A DNA stretch of 9,133 bases from Methanobacterium sp. (GTDB lineage Archaea > Methanobacteriota > Methanobacteria > Methanobacteriales > Methanobacteriaceae): positions 1 through 9,133 of the forward strand of contig JACRPY010000011.1 of the NCBI GenBank assembly GCA_016222945.1. The letters run 5' to 3'. Of the stretch, positions 1 to 7,610 are shown piece by piece. Both the position numbers and the translations under genes were made by a program. Numbering within the stretch: the stretch's first letter is position 1; every line of letters begins with the position of its first letter. The notes under the pieces are model-generated. The model ran no database searches, was not told where the DNA came from, and saw only the letters and a program-made list of their open reading frames with translations.

Positions 1-677
1 ATGGCTTCTTCACCAAATTCAGATGTTTTTATTTTCACTTTTTTAAGGAATGGTTTTATTCTTTCTCCAATTTTTCTAAGTTCATCTCTTGATGGAATTG
101 GTGTTCCCTGTAACTTTTCATCAAGAACTACTTTATCCCTAAACTGTTGTAATGTATATATATCTGGATCTATTTCTTTTGCAATTTCAACAATATCTCC
201 AATATCCATTAAGTAAGGCACATAAGTTGTCCTACATTCAAGAAATACTTCTCCTTTTATGCATGCTTCCATGCTTCTCCTGACATTACATCCAATATCA
301 GATCCTATGATTTTATTATATTTATCAAAAGGAGCTTTGATATCAAGTGCTACATAATCCAGTAAATTTATTACATTTTGCAGCCTGTCGGGAAAACATC
401 CGTTTGTGTCAATTTTTGTATTTAATTCATGATTTTTAGAGTATTTTAAAATTTTTTCTACATCTTCATGCTGAATAAGAGGTTCTCCACCTGTTATTAC
501 CACACTATCTATAAAATCCATTGATTTTTCAATTTTTTGTAGGATTTCATCCAGTTCCAGATATTTTCCGCCTTCTATAATTTCTGGATTATGGCAATAG
601 GGACATTTCAGGATACATCCCCCCGTAAATATAACCAGTGACATTTTTCCTGGAAACTCAAGAGAGGATATAATCAT
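1..677 (-). CDS. nrdG: Anaerobic ribonucleotide reductase activating protein, NrdG2-type radical SAM (3' end cut by window)
   Basis: Radical S-adenosylmethionine activase that would install the glycyl radical on the class III (anaerobic) ribonucleotide reductase. The minus-strand frame is open from an ATG at 675-677 to the left edge, giving 225 visible residues; only a few C-terminal residues are probably missing for this family. The [4Fe-4S] motif CxxxCxxC is Cys21, Cys25 and Cys28 (context TGGCILKCPYCHNP). The SAM-contacting TGGEPLIQ follows at residues 62-69, then IDTNG near residue 90 and LDIKAPFDKY further on, in the order expected for NrdG2/pyruvate-formate-lyase-activase relatives. An AGGAG site lies just before the ATG. 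It sits 30 bases downstream of hisC with no obvious terminator between, so it may be the last gene of the operon. The partner NrdD is not in this window, so an activase for another glycyl-radical enzyme cannot be excluded. Confidence 0.85.
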   Translation of the reverse strand, partial: MIISSLEFPGKMSLVIFTGGCILKCPYCHNPEIIEGGKYLELDEILQKIEKSMDFIDSVVITGGEPLIQHEDVEKILKYSKNHELNTKIDTNGCFPDRLQNVINLLDYVALDIKAPFDKYNKIIGSDIGCNVRRSMEACIKGEVFLECRTTYVPYLMDIGDIVEIAKEIDPDIYTLQQFRDKVVLDEKLQGTPIPSRDELRKIGERIKPFLKKVKIKTSEFGEEA

Positions 678-707
678 ATCTCCTATTATCAACTAAATCG
701 CCTTTTT

Positions 708-1808
708 TTATCCTACTAAATCATTTAATACTTCTATAAATCTTTTATCTTCTTCTAATGTCCCTACACTTACTCTTATCCAGTATTCATCCAATCCTTT
801 AAATGAATTACAATCCCTTACAATGATTCCTTGTTTCATTAAAGCTTCAGCAAATTCATGAGATTTCATTCCTGTTTTTCTTATGTCTAAAAGTAGATAA
901 TTAGCTTTGGAAGGATATATATGGATTTTATCAAATTCAGATATTTTTTCATAGAGGAATTCCCTGCTCTGGATACTCAACTCTGTTGATTTTTTTATGT
1001 AATCCTCATCATCAAGTGTGGCAAGTGCAGCCACATATGAAAGCTTTGTGAGGCTGAACACTGGTTTTACTCTGTGCATAAACTCAATAAATGTTGGATT
1101 TGAAATTGCATAACCTACCCTCATTCCAGCAAGCCCTAAAACCTTGGAAAATGTTCTTAAAATAAGCATGTTATCATAATCAGCTAATAAATCCACATTG
1201 TTAACTTCTGAAAATTCAAAATATGCTTCATCAACAACCACAAGCGCTTCTGTGCTTTCAAGCACTCTTTTTATATCTTTTTTATCTATTAAACCACCTG
1301 TAGGGTTGTTTGGAGTGCATAAAAAGATTATTTTAGTTTTATCAGTTATGGCGTTTATTACTGAGTCCACATCCAGCTTATTTTCGTCTACATTCCATTT
1401 TGCATAAACTGGAACTCCTCCTTGAATTTTTAAGGTGAATTCATAGTACATATAGGACGGTAGGGGAACTATAAATTCATCTCCAGGTTCCATCAATGTT
1501 TTTCCAAGTACATCCAGAATTTCGTCAGCCCCATCTCCACCCACAATAATATTAGAAGATTTAACACCTGAATATTCAGCTATTTTTGTCTTTAATTCCT
1601 CTAAATTTGATTCGGGATATTTACTTATTAAATTTGATTCTTTTTCTACTGCTTCAATTGCTTTTTTGGATACACCTGCAGGATTTTCATTTGAACCAAG
1701 TTTTATTATATTATTCTTATTAATATTATATTTAATTGCGATTTCATCGATTGATCTTCCTGGAACGTAAGGATCGAGTTCTTTTACGATTTTTTTCACT
1801 TTTACCAT
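708..1808 (-). CDS. hisC: Histidinol-phosphate aminotransferase
   Basis: PLP-dependent class I/II (fold type I) aminotransferase converting imidazole-acetol phosphate and glutamate to histidinol phosphate in histidine synthesis; cytosolic. The 366-residue protein is full family length. Visible landmarks are the N-terminal LGSNENP segment (37-43), a GGDGADE turn at 90-96, the NNPTG motif with the PLP-contacting Asn168, VVDEAY with Asp193 and Tyr196, the Schiff-base lysine Lys222 in TFSKVLGLAGMRVGY, and a C-terminal WIRVSVGT containing Arg345, expected to hold the substrate. The ATG start has a purine-rich AAAGGAAAGTGA site upstream and lies 14 bases after the carbonic-anhydrase stop, suggesting co-transcription. 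It is isolated from other his genes, which is common in archaea. A related aromatic or other aminotransferase activity is possible, but the motif set and length favour HisC. Confidence 0.88.
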   Translation of the reverse strand: MVKVKKIVKELDPYVPGRSIDEIAIKYNINKNNIIKLGSNENPAGVSKKAIEAVEKESNLISKYPESNLEELKTKIAEYSGVKSSNIIVGGDGADEILDVLGKTLMEPGDEFIVPLPSYMYYEFTLKIQGGVPVYAKWNVDENKLDVDSVINAITDKTKIIFLCTPNNPTGGLIDKKDIKRVLESTEALVVVDEAYFEFSEVNNVDLLADYDNMLILRTFSKVLGLAGMRVGYAISNPTFIEFMHRVKPVFSLTKLSYVAALATLDDEDYIKKSTELSIQSREFLYEKISEFDKIHIYPSKANYLLLDIRKTGMKSHEFAEALMKQGIIVRDCNSFKGLDEYWIRVSVGTLEEDKRFIEVLNDLVG

Positions 1809-1822
1809 TATTTCACTTTCCT

Positions 1823-2296
1823 TTAACTCTGGTTTGCCACTTTTTTGTATCTTAAAGCATTGTCTTTTATACTTTTTATCTCTTCGTCTTTTAACTTTCG
1901 AATTGCCTTTGCAGGAACTCCAATAATCAAACTTCCGTCTTCAAACTCTTTTCTAGTGGTAACTACTGCTCCTGCCCCCACAATACAGTTTTTACCGATT
2001 TTAGCACCGTTTAAAACCGTTGCATTTATTCCAATCAAACTGTTATGGCCTATTTTACATCCATGTAATACTGCTGCATGACCTATAGACACGTAATCGC
2101 CCACAGTCACAGGATAATTGTAAGATGAGTGAATAACACAATTATCTTGAACATTAGAGCACTTTCCGATAGTTATAGGTTCCATATCTCCCCTTATAAC
2201 TGCATTATACCATACTGAACTATCTTCACCTATTTCAACGTTTTCAATTATTCTTACGCCTTTAAATATTTTAACAGTTTCATGTATAGCACTCAT
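1823..2296 (-). CDS. Gamma-class carbonic anhydrase (CamH-type), left-handed beta-helix protein
   Basis: Predicted trimeric metalloenzyme hydrating CO2 to bicarbonate, 157 residues. Hexapeptide-repeat signatures (runs such as IGHNSLIGINATVLNGAKIG) run from about residue 10 to 115 and are followed by a C-terminal helix. All three metal-ligand histidines are in place: His56 (in NCVIHSS), and His73 and His78 (in IGHAAVLHGC), with the five-residue spacing known from Cam of Methanosarcina. The supporting RGD (Arg35, Asp37) and the Gln50-Asp51 pair are also present. The long acidic loop of true Cam is absent, which places it in the shorter CamH group, sometimes annotated as ferripyochelin-binding or YrdA/CaiE-like protein. 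In methanogens such an enzyme could supply CO2/bicarbonate for methanogenesis or carboxylations. Not every member of this subfamily has measured activity. The start ATG has only a weak Shine-Dalgarno (GGGTTTGAT). Confidence 0.83.
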   Translation of the reverse strand: MSAIHETVKIFKGVRIIENVEIGEDSSVWYNAVIRGDMEPITIGKCSNVQDNCVIHSSYNYPVTVGDYVSIGHAAVLHGCKIGHNSLIGINATVLNGAKIGKNCIVGAGAVVTTRKEFEDGSLIIGVPAKAIRKLKDEEIKSIKDNALRYKKVANQS

Positions 2297-2352
2297 TTTA
2301 TCAAACCCATTGAAAAAATAAAGATAAATAAGTATTAAATTGATATTATTAA
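2297..2352 (-). promoter_or_regulatory. Possible internal promoter and T-rich spacer before the carbonic anhydrase gene
   Basis: The 56-base spacer between the glmU stop and the carbonic-anhydrase ATG is the largest in the eight-gene run. On the minus strand it holds a TATA-like AATTTAATACTTATTTATC, followed by a T-rich tract (CTTTATTTTTTC) and a weak GGGTTTGAT ribosome site. The T tract could terminate some glmU transcripts, and the TATA-like stretch could start a new transcript with a very short leader. Such AT-rich strings are common in this genome, so this is only a candidate. Confidence 0.25.
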
Positions 2353-3627
2353 CTATCTATTATTTTTAACCAAATTATGTTCTTGTTTTACTAAAACAAG
2401 TGTATTTGAAGGAATATCTTCATAAATTATGGTTCCCGAGCCAACTGCCGCGTTTATACCTACTTTTACTCCCGGGTTAAAACTTGAATTTATACCAGTT
2501 TTTACATTATCTCCAAAAATAGATCCCAGTTTTCTTATGCCACAATCAATTCTTTCACCTTTTACGTTCATTTTAACGTTTTTGTTATCAAAACGTAAGT
2601 TTGCAATATTTGTTCCGGCAGCAATATTACAATTAGCACCAATTACTGAATCACCAACATAAGAAAGATGATTAACATTAGTACCATCCATAATTATGGA
2701 ATTTTTAATTTCTACAGCATTTCCAATGTTTACATTATTTCCAAGGTAAGTATATCTCCTTAAATAAGAATTAGGACCAATATCTGCGCCTTCTCCAATG
2801 AAAACCGGCCCTAAAATATAAGTTCCAGACCTTATTATACTGTTTTTTCCAAGTACAATTGAGCCATGAATAGTGACTCCTTCTTCAATTTCACCTTCAA
2901 TACTGTCTTCGGTTTGATTTATAAAGTATTCATTCACATCCAGGAGTTCCCATGGCCTTCCAACATCTATCCATTTATTATCAGATTTAATACCGCGAAC
3001 TATTTTATTTTCACTCATTTGGATTTTAAGAGAGTCTGTTATCTCATATTCTCCCCTTTCAGACTTTTCTGTTTTATCTATTGCTTCAAATATGGTTTTA
3101 TCAAAAAGATATATTCCTGCATTTATTAAATTACTTGGAGCTTCGCCAGGAGCTGGTTTTTCCACAATATTTTTGATAATTCCATCCTTTATTTCTACAA
3201 CTCCAAATGCAGAGGGATCTTCCACTTCAGTGAGCATAAGTATAGATGATGATTCATCAGATTCATATTTTTCAATTAAATCAATGATAAGCTTGGGATC
3301 AACTATTATATCACCGTTTAAAACTATAAATTCATTATCTATCTCATCACGGATAGAATTTATGGCATGAGCAGTTCCTAAACGTTTTTCCTGGGTGATA
3401 TATTTAATATTCACATCAAATGATGAGCCATCCCCAAAATAGTTCTCAATAGCTTCTTTTTTATAGCCAACGACCATTACTATGTCTTTAATGCCTGCAT
3501 CTCTCAATGCTTCTAAATTATATTGGAGTATAGGCTTTCCACCAACCTGTAACATTGTTTTAGGTCTTGTTAATGTTAAAGGACGCATTCTGGTGCCTTC
3601 ACCTGCTGTAAGCAATACTCCATTCAT
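2353..3627 (-). CDS. glmU: Bifunctional sugar-1-phosphate nucleotidylyltransferase / GlcN-1-P acetyltransferase (archaeal GlmU)
   Basis: Catalyses the last two steps to UDP-GlcNAc: acetylation of glucosamine-1-P and uridylyl transfer from UTP. The 424-residue protein has an N-terminal nucleotidyltransferase domain (about 1-235) with the signature GEGTRMRPLT (9-18), Lys23, GTAHA (84-88), the metal-binding Asp106 in LNGD, EKP (156-158) and Asp221 in WIDVG. A left-handed beta-helix acetyltransferase domain follows (about 245-410), with HLSYVGDSVIG at 320-330. His320 aligns with the catalytic histidine of bacterial GlmU, and ANCNIAAGT follows. This layout matches the characterised archaeal ST0452-type enzyme. 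It overlaps glmM by four bases (ATGA), with GAGGGA inside the end of glmM as ribosome site, so the two should be translationally coupled. In Methanobacteriales the product would feed pseudomurein and glycan synthesis. Use of dTTP/glucose-1-P as additional substrates is possible. Confidence 0.88.
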   Translation of the reverse strand: MNGVLLTAGEGTRMRPLTLTRPKTMLQVGGKPILQYNLEALRDAGIKDIVMVVGYKKEAIENYFGDGSSFDVNIKYITQEKRLGTAHAINSIRDEIDNEFIVLNGDIIVDPKLIIDLIEKYESDESSSILMLTEVEDPSAFGVVEIKDGIIKNIVEKPAPGEAPSNLINAGIYLFDKTIFEAIDKTEKSERGEYEITDSLKIQMSENKIVRGIKSDNKWIDVGRPWELLDVNEYFINQTEDSIEGEIEEGVTIHGSIVLGKNSIIRSGTYILGPVFIGEGADIGPNSYLRRYTYLGNNVNIGNAVEIKNSIIMDGTNVNHLSYVGDSVIGANCNIAAGTNIANLRFDNKNVKMNVKGERIDCGIRKLGSIFGDNVKTGINSSFNPGVKVGINAAVGSGTIIYEDIPSNTLVLVKQEHNLVKNNR

Positions 3628-4979
3628 AAAATTCCCTCTATAAACTCCCTTGATTTATTTTGAATTTCTTTAGCAGTTACCATTGTTTTACCTTCTAAAG
3701 TAATTCTGATATATGATTCAGTGCCTGATGGCCTTATTAAAACCCAGCTTCCATCTTCCATGGAAATTCTAACGCCATCTATGAAATTAACATCCAATAC
3801 ATTGTCAAAGTAATCAGGCAGTTCTTCTTTGACTTTCTCCATTATTAAAGTTTTCTGGATATTTTCACATTCTATTCTGTCTCTTATGGTAGGATAGCTT
3901 GGTATTTCATCTAAAAGCTTAGAAAGAGGCCCATATTTTTCTACGATCTCTATAACTTTAAGTGCTGAAAGTATACCATCGGGACACATGCAGAAATCTG
4001 GATGTAGCCATGTACCTGATGGTTCTCCCCCAAATGAAGCATTTGATTCCACAATTACTTCTGCAACGTGCACATCTCCAACTTTAGTGCGTATAACTTC
4101 ACCGCCTACATCTTCCATGCATTTATCCACGCAAAATGATGCATCGACTGTTGTTACAACTTTTCCACCGATTTTACTAGATACAAGGGCCAAAAGCTTG
4201 TCAAAATCTGCCATTCTTCCTTGATCATCAATAGCCACCATTCTGTCCGCGTCACCGTCGTGTGCAATTCCAATATCTGCCCCTGTTGCTTTTACAACTT
4301 TCATTAGTTCAGATAGGTTTGCTTGTGATGGTTCAGGCATTCTACCTGGGAAAAATCCATCAGGTTGACAGTTTAAGGTTAAGACATGGCAGCCTGCTTT
4401 TCTAAGCACTATTGGAGATATATATGAACCTGCCCCACTTGCACAGTCCACGACTACCTTTAAATTTCCTTTAATATCCACATTATCCAATAAATCATTA
4501 ATATAATCAAAAACTACGCCTTCATTGTCTTCAATTTTACCTATAAATTCCCATGAAGCCTGGGAAAAACTTTTTTCATGAACTATCTTTTCTATTGTTC
4601 TTTCTTGATCCTGAGTGTAAGCCATTCCTGTTGAGTTCCAAAGTTTTATTCCGTTGTATTGAGATGGATTATGGGATGCTGTTATCATAATTCCTAAATC
4701 TGCACCTAATTTCATTGCAGCATAACCTACAAGAGGTGTTGGAACCATTCCCAATCGAATTACATTACATCCACATTGTAAAATACCAGCAGTTATTGCA
4801 TTTTCAACCATCTTATTTGATGTTCTTGTATCATATCCGATAACAATTTTACGTCCTTTTCCACCGATATATGTTGCTACAGCCATTCCAATATCAGTTA
4901 TTAATTCTAATGTTAGTTCACTAACGAGTTTACCTCTAATTCCTGATGTACCAAAGAGTTTTGGAATCATTTCATCCAT
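3624..4979 (-). CDS. glmM: Phosphoglucosamine mutase
   Basis: Alpha-D-phosphohexomutase interconverting glucosamine-6-P and glucosamine-1-P, the step just before GlmU. The 451-residue protein has the four hallmark regions in order: the phospho-serine loop TASHNP with catalytic Ser102, the Mg-binding DGDADR (Asp241, Asp243, Asp245, Arg246), the sugar-specificity loop GEPSGT (318-323) and the phosphate-binding RPSGTE (416-421). The N-terminus LFGTSGIRG is typical. The ATG at 4977-4979 has GGTG seven bases upstream; Met4 is an alternative start. It lies 35 bases after apgM and overlaps glmU by four bases. GEPSGT and linkage to glmU favour GlmM over phosphomannomutase, although archaeal members of this family can be promiscuous. 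Confidence 0.9.
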   Translation of the reverse strand: MDEMIPKLFGTSGIRGKLVSELTLELITDIGMAVATYIGGKGRKIVIGYDTRTSNKMVENAITAGILQCGCNVIRLGMVPTPLVGYAAMKLGADLGIMITASHNPSQYNGIKLWNSTGMAYTQDQERTIEKIVHEKSFSQASWEFIGKIEDNEGVVFDYINDLLDNVDIKGNLKVVVDCASGAGSYISPIVLRKAGCHVLTLNCQPDGFFPGRMPEPSQANLSELMKVVKATGADIGIAHDGDADRMVAIDDQGRMADFDKLLALVSSKIGGKVVTTVDASFCVDKCMEDVGGEVIRTKVGDVHVAEVIVESNASFGGEPSGTWLHPDFCMCPDGILSALKVIEIVEKYGPLSKLLDEIPSYPTIRDRIECENIQKTLIMEKVKEELPDYFDNVLDVNFIDGVRISMEDGSWVLIRPSGTESYIRITLEGKTMVTAKEIQNKSREFIEGIL

Positions 4980-5014
4980 AGTTATGCACCATTCAATTTA
5001 CTGCTTTAAATTAG

Positions 5015-6250
5015 TTATGCTCCAAATTTTTCGGATTTGTTCATTAGATCCATTAAAATATTCATTACATCTGACCCTCTTATCCTGCAAAGGCCTCCAG
5101 ATACAGCTGCCCTTTCGCTAAATTTGTTTACATCATCAACTCTAACTTCAGGCCCTTTTATTATGATGGGGACAGGATCTCCTGTATGGTCCATTACAGA
5201 GATTGGTGTGGAATGATCTGCTGTTAAAATGAAGTATACATCATCTATTTGCATTATTTCACTGATTACAGTATCTACTTTTTCAATGAACTTTACTTTT
5301 TCTTCCATTTGTCCATCGTGGCCTGCTTCATCTGCACCATCTATGTTAATTAATATGAATTCACAGTTATCGTCTTCTGCTGTGTTTTTAATGCTTTTTG
5401 TGATGTTTTCAAGGTTGGTGTCAGTTCCACCAGTAGCTCCTTCTACTTCAATTAAATTCATACCTGCTATTTTCCCAATTCCTTTTATAAGTCCTGTTTC
5501 AGCTATACATGCTGCTTTTAAGCCGTATTTTTCACTAAATGGTACGAGATTAGGAACTGCCCCTACTCCTCGAGGTAATATCACGTTTGCAGGGTTCTCT
5601 CCCTTTTCAATTCGCTTGAGATTAACTGGGTGATCTTTTAAAAGTTCATAGGATGTTTCCACGAATTTATTTAATATTTGGGCTGTTTTTTGGGCTTCCT
5701 GTGAATCATCAAGTGAAATCACTTCTTTAGGAGGTTTTCCTTCATTTTTTGGGTCGGAATCAGATACTTTATCAGATATACCCTCACCCCTTAACACGAG
5801 CACCGCTCTATGACCTGTAGATTCTTTAAATATTATCTCAATATCCTCAAATCCTTCTAATTTCAGATTATTTATAGATTCAGAGATTTTTTCTGTGCCT
5901 TCTCTTATTCTTCCAGCCCGCCGGTCAGTTATGATTCCATTTTCATCCTGAGTTGAAAAGTTGCATCTGAATGCTATATCTCCAGCTATAACTTCTAATC
6001 CTATTCCTGCAGCTTCAAATGGACCTCTACCTGTATAAACTTCATAAGGGTCATATCCCAGTATTGAAATGTGTGATGTGTCACTTCCAGCCCGTATACC
6101 TGGCCTTATTGGATCCATAATGCCATTTATACCAATTTCTGCTAATTTATCCATGTTTGGTGTGTTTGCAGCTTCAAGCGGAGTTTTGTATCCTAGTTCT
6201 TTTAGTGGACGGTCTCCCATCCCATCTATTATCATTATGATTCCTTTCAC
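5015..6250 (-). CDS. apgM: 2,3-bisphosphoglycerate-independent phosphoglycerate mutase, archaeal type
   Basis: Interconverts 3- and 2-phosphoglycerate in glycolysis/gluconeogenesis; alkaline-phosphatase superfamily, two metal ions. I choose the GTG at 6248-6250 (411 residues, starting MKGIIMIIDGMGDRP) over the longer frame beginning with TTG at 6260-6262. GGTGAT at 6254-6259 is an ideal Shine-Dalgarno for the GTG, while nothing suitable precedes the TTG. Motifs, numbered from the TTG frame (subtract 4 for the GTG start): metal-binding Asp13 in IIDGMGD, the nucleophile region AGSDTSH (58-64, probably Ser60), NIDGADEAGHDG (307-318, Asp308, Asp311 and His315), TADHSTP (Asp349, His350) and DHTGDPVP with His359. 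The product is full length for the archaeal family. It lies between the DUF92 gene and glmM, close to both, consistent with an operon. Older annotations call such proteins phosphonopyruvate decarboxylase-related; the mutase assignment is better supported. Confidence 0.9.
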   Translation of the reverse strand: MKGIIMIIDGMGDRPLKELGYKTPLEAANTPNMDKLAEIGINGIMDPIRPGIRAGSDTSHISILGYDPYEVYTGRGPFEAAGIGLEVIAGDIAFRCNFSTQDENGIITDRRAGRIREGTEKISESINNLKLEGFEDIEIIFKESTGHRAVLVLRGEGISDKVSDSDPKNEGKPPKEVISLDDSQEAQKTAQILNKFVETSYELLKDHPVNLKRIEKGENPANVILPRGVGAVPNLVPFSEKYGLKAACIAETGLIKGIGKIAGMNLIEVEGATGGTDTNLENITKSIKNTAEDDNCEFILINIDGADEAGHDGQMEEKVKFIEKVDTVISEIMQIDDVYFILTADHSTPISVMDHTGDPVPIIIKGPEVRVDDVNKFSERAAVSGGLCRIRGSDVMNILMDLMNKSEKFGA

Positions 6251-6253
6251 ATT

Positions 6254-6259
6254 ATCACC
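6254..6259 (-). promoter_or_regulatory. Ribosome binding site GGTGAT that decides the apgM start
   Basis: GGTGAT on the minus strand lies three bases before the GTG at 6250 (five from the GGTG core). It falls inside the extra codons of the longer TTG-initiated frame, so it marks the GTG as the likely initiator. Confidence 0.7.
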
Positions 6260-6289
6260 CAACTATATAAGATATTATGCTTTATTCTA

Positions 6290-6958
6290 TTAAACTATGA
6301 TGATTCCTAAAAAAGCCCCGGTTAATGTGGCTAGAAGATTAACATGTTCATTTGTAATATAATTTCTTGATTCAAGCACAGCTCCAAGAACACTATCTAT
6401 AAAACATCCAAAAGTACCTGCTATAATTGCTATTTTCATAGCATTAAATGGATCTGGAGTTATCCCTAGAATATAAGCAAAAAAACCTATAATTCCCGCA
6501 CCTAAAATTCCTGCTGCAGTTCCAAGAGGGGAGATTCCCCCATCGGTTCCTGGAGAAACTTTTTTAAAAGTAGATATAAGGCGCGGCGTCTTATCTAAAA
6601 CACCTATTTCACTTGCAAGTGTGTCCGCAGTTGCAGTCGCAATAGAACCAATAAAACCTGCGTAATTTCCAAATGCAGCCATTACAAAAGGAACTATCCC
6701 ATTTGAAATCACGTTCTTTGCAGTTCTTGTTCCTTCGTAAACGCCGATTTCTTTTTTGTATTCATGCTTGTATTTTGTAGATACGAATCCTAAAAGCAGG
6801 AATACTATGATTAAAATTAGCCAGTTAATTCCGGCTGTAAAAATAATAATTATACCCATGATAACCATGAAAATGGATCCAAAAAGATCAAGAGCTCCCC
6901 TAATGTAAGTTAAAAGCCCTATGATCACAACAAGGATCACATATTCCCAGTTTATCAT
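6290..6958 (-). CDS. DUF92 (TIGR00297) integral membrane protein, possible CTP-dependent isoprenoid-phosphate kinase
   Basis: A 222-residue polytopic membrane protein. Hydrophobic segments are visible at about 4-20, 24-42, 44-60, 84-108, 145-165, 172-194 and 205-222, so six or seven spans. The polar conserved motifs typical of DUF92 are present: EGTRTAKNVISNG (75-87), ADTLASEIG (111-119), PGTDGGISPLGTAAG (136-150) and DSVLGAVLE (188-196). Asp112, Glu117, Asp139 and Asp188 are candidate catalytic acids. The only well-studied relatives are plant and cyanobacterial VTE6 phytyl-phosphate kinases. In an archaeon an analogous role, phosphorylating geranylgeranyl phosphate or a similar prenyl phosphate for lipid salvage, is plausible but inferred. 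The ATG is preceded by GGGAGATAA. It lies 37 bases after rps3ae and ahead of apgM, so it is probably expressed with the ribosomal protein gene. Confidence 0.8.
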   Translation of the reverse strand: MINWEYVILVVIIGLLTYIRGALDLFGSIFMVIMGIIIIFTAGINWLILIIVFLLLGFVSTKYKHEYKKEIGVYEGTRTAKNVISNGIVPFVMAAFGNYAGFIGSIATATADTLASEIGVLDKTPRLISTFKKVSPGTDGGISPLGTAAGILGAGIIGFFAYILGITPDPFNAMKIAIIAGTFGCFIDSVLGAVLESRNYITNEHVNLLATLTGAFLGIIIV

Positions 6959-6995
6959 TTATCTCCCAATCATAAAGTATTTTGGAGTAATCGAA

Positions 6996-7583
6996 TTAAT
7001 TAGGTTCTTCGACTACTTTAGTTTTGATTATTTCAACTCTTTTTAAGGGATATATCTTCTTTGTTTCATGATATATGGTTGATGCCATCTTTCCAGAGAT
7101 TACACCTTCAACAATCTCAGGGAAGGTTTTTTCTGCGGTTAATTCATGAATAATTCTACCCATAGTTTCTCTTATGAATTTTTGTTGGGAGGATTTTGCC
7201 CTTTTAACAGTTATTGCAATGATATGTATATTTAGTGTGTATCCTTCTTTAGTAGCTACATCTGTAATTGTGTCAATTCTGCTTGTTCCTCTTCTTATCA
7301 TGCTTCTAACATAATCTGTTGTTACATGATGTCCAATAAATTTGGTGTTTGCTATGTCTCCTGCAACATTATTTATTTGGAAGTACAGTTTAACGTACTG
7401 TTTGCTGAAATCGCCTGTTAATTCCCTCATTGATGATTCAACACTTCTTTTTATGAGCATTTCAGGATCTCTTGCAGGAGTTGTTCCTATTTCTGCATCC
7501 CCAAATTCTGTAGGGGTCATAATTTTATACCATTGTTTCTCTTTCCACGTATCCTTTACTCTTCTACGTCTTGCTTTAGCCAT
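6996..7583 (-). CDS. rps3ae: Small ribosomal subunit protein S3Ae (eS1)
   Basis: Archaeal/eukaryotic-specific protein of the 30S subunit, 195 residues, the usual archaeal length. The N-terminus is strongly basic (MAKARRRRVKDTWKEKQWYK). Family features follow: the IGTTPARDPE segment near residue 32, the FIGHHVTTDYVRSMIRRGTSR region (82-102), the KSSQQKFIRETMGRII segment and the C-terminal YHETKKIYPLKRVEIIKTKV. A good Shine-Dalgarno AAAGGTGA sits six bases before the ATG. It appears to be the promoter-proximal gene of the co-directional run to the left. Its upstream region carries two potential hairpins described separately, which may affect expression. Identity is clear; no oddities in the coding sequence. 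Confidence 0.95.
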   Translation of the reverse strand: MAKARRRRVKDTWKEKQWYKIMTPTEFGDAEIGTTPARDPEMLIKRSVESSMRELTGDFSKQYVKLYFQINNVAGDIANTKFIGHHVTTDYVRSMIRRGTSRIDTITDVATKEGYTLNIHIIAITVKRAKSSQQKFIRETMGRIIHELTAEKTFPEIVEGVISGKMASTIYHETKKIYPLKRVEIIKTKVVEEPN

Positions 7584-7610
7584 ATTTATTCACCTTTATA
7601 AGTTTTAGTT

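Noticed and set aside
1..216. Plus-strand frame at the left edge
   Set aside because: Antisense to the radical-SAM gene, whose iron-sulfur and SAM motifs establish the minus strand as coding.
5229..5633. 134-residue plus-strand frame
   Set aside because: Antisense to the clearly identified apgM; hydrophobic/serine-rich composition typical of a complement-strand shadow.
6263..6271. TATA-like CTTATATAG just before apgM
   Set aside because: It is only 13-21 bases from the GTG start, so a transcript beginning about 25 bases downstream would omit the ribosome site and start codon.
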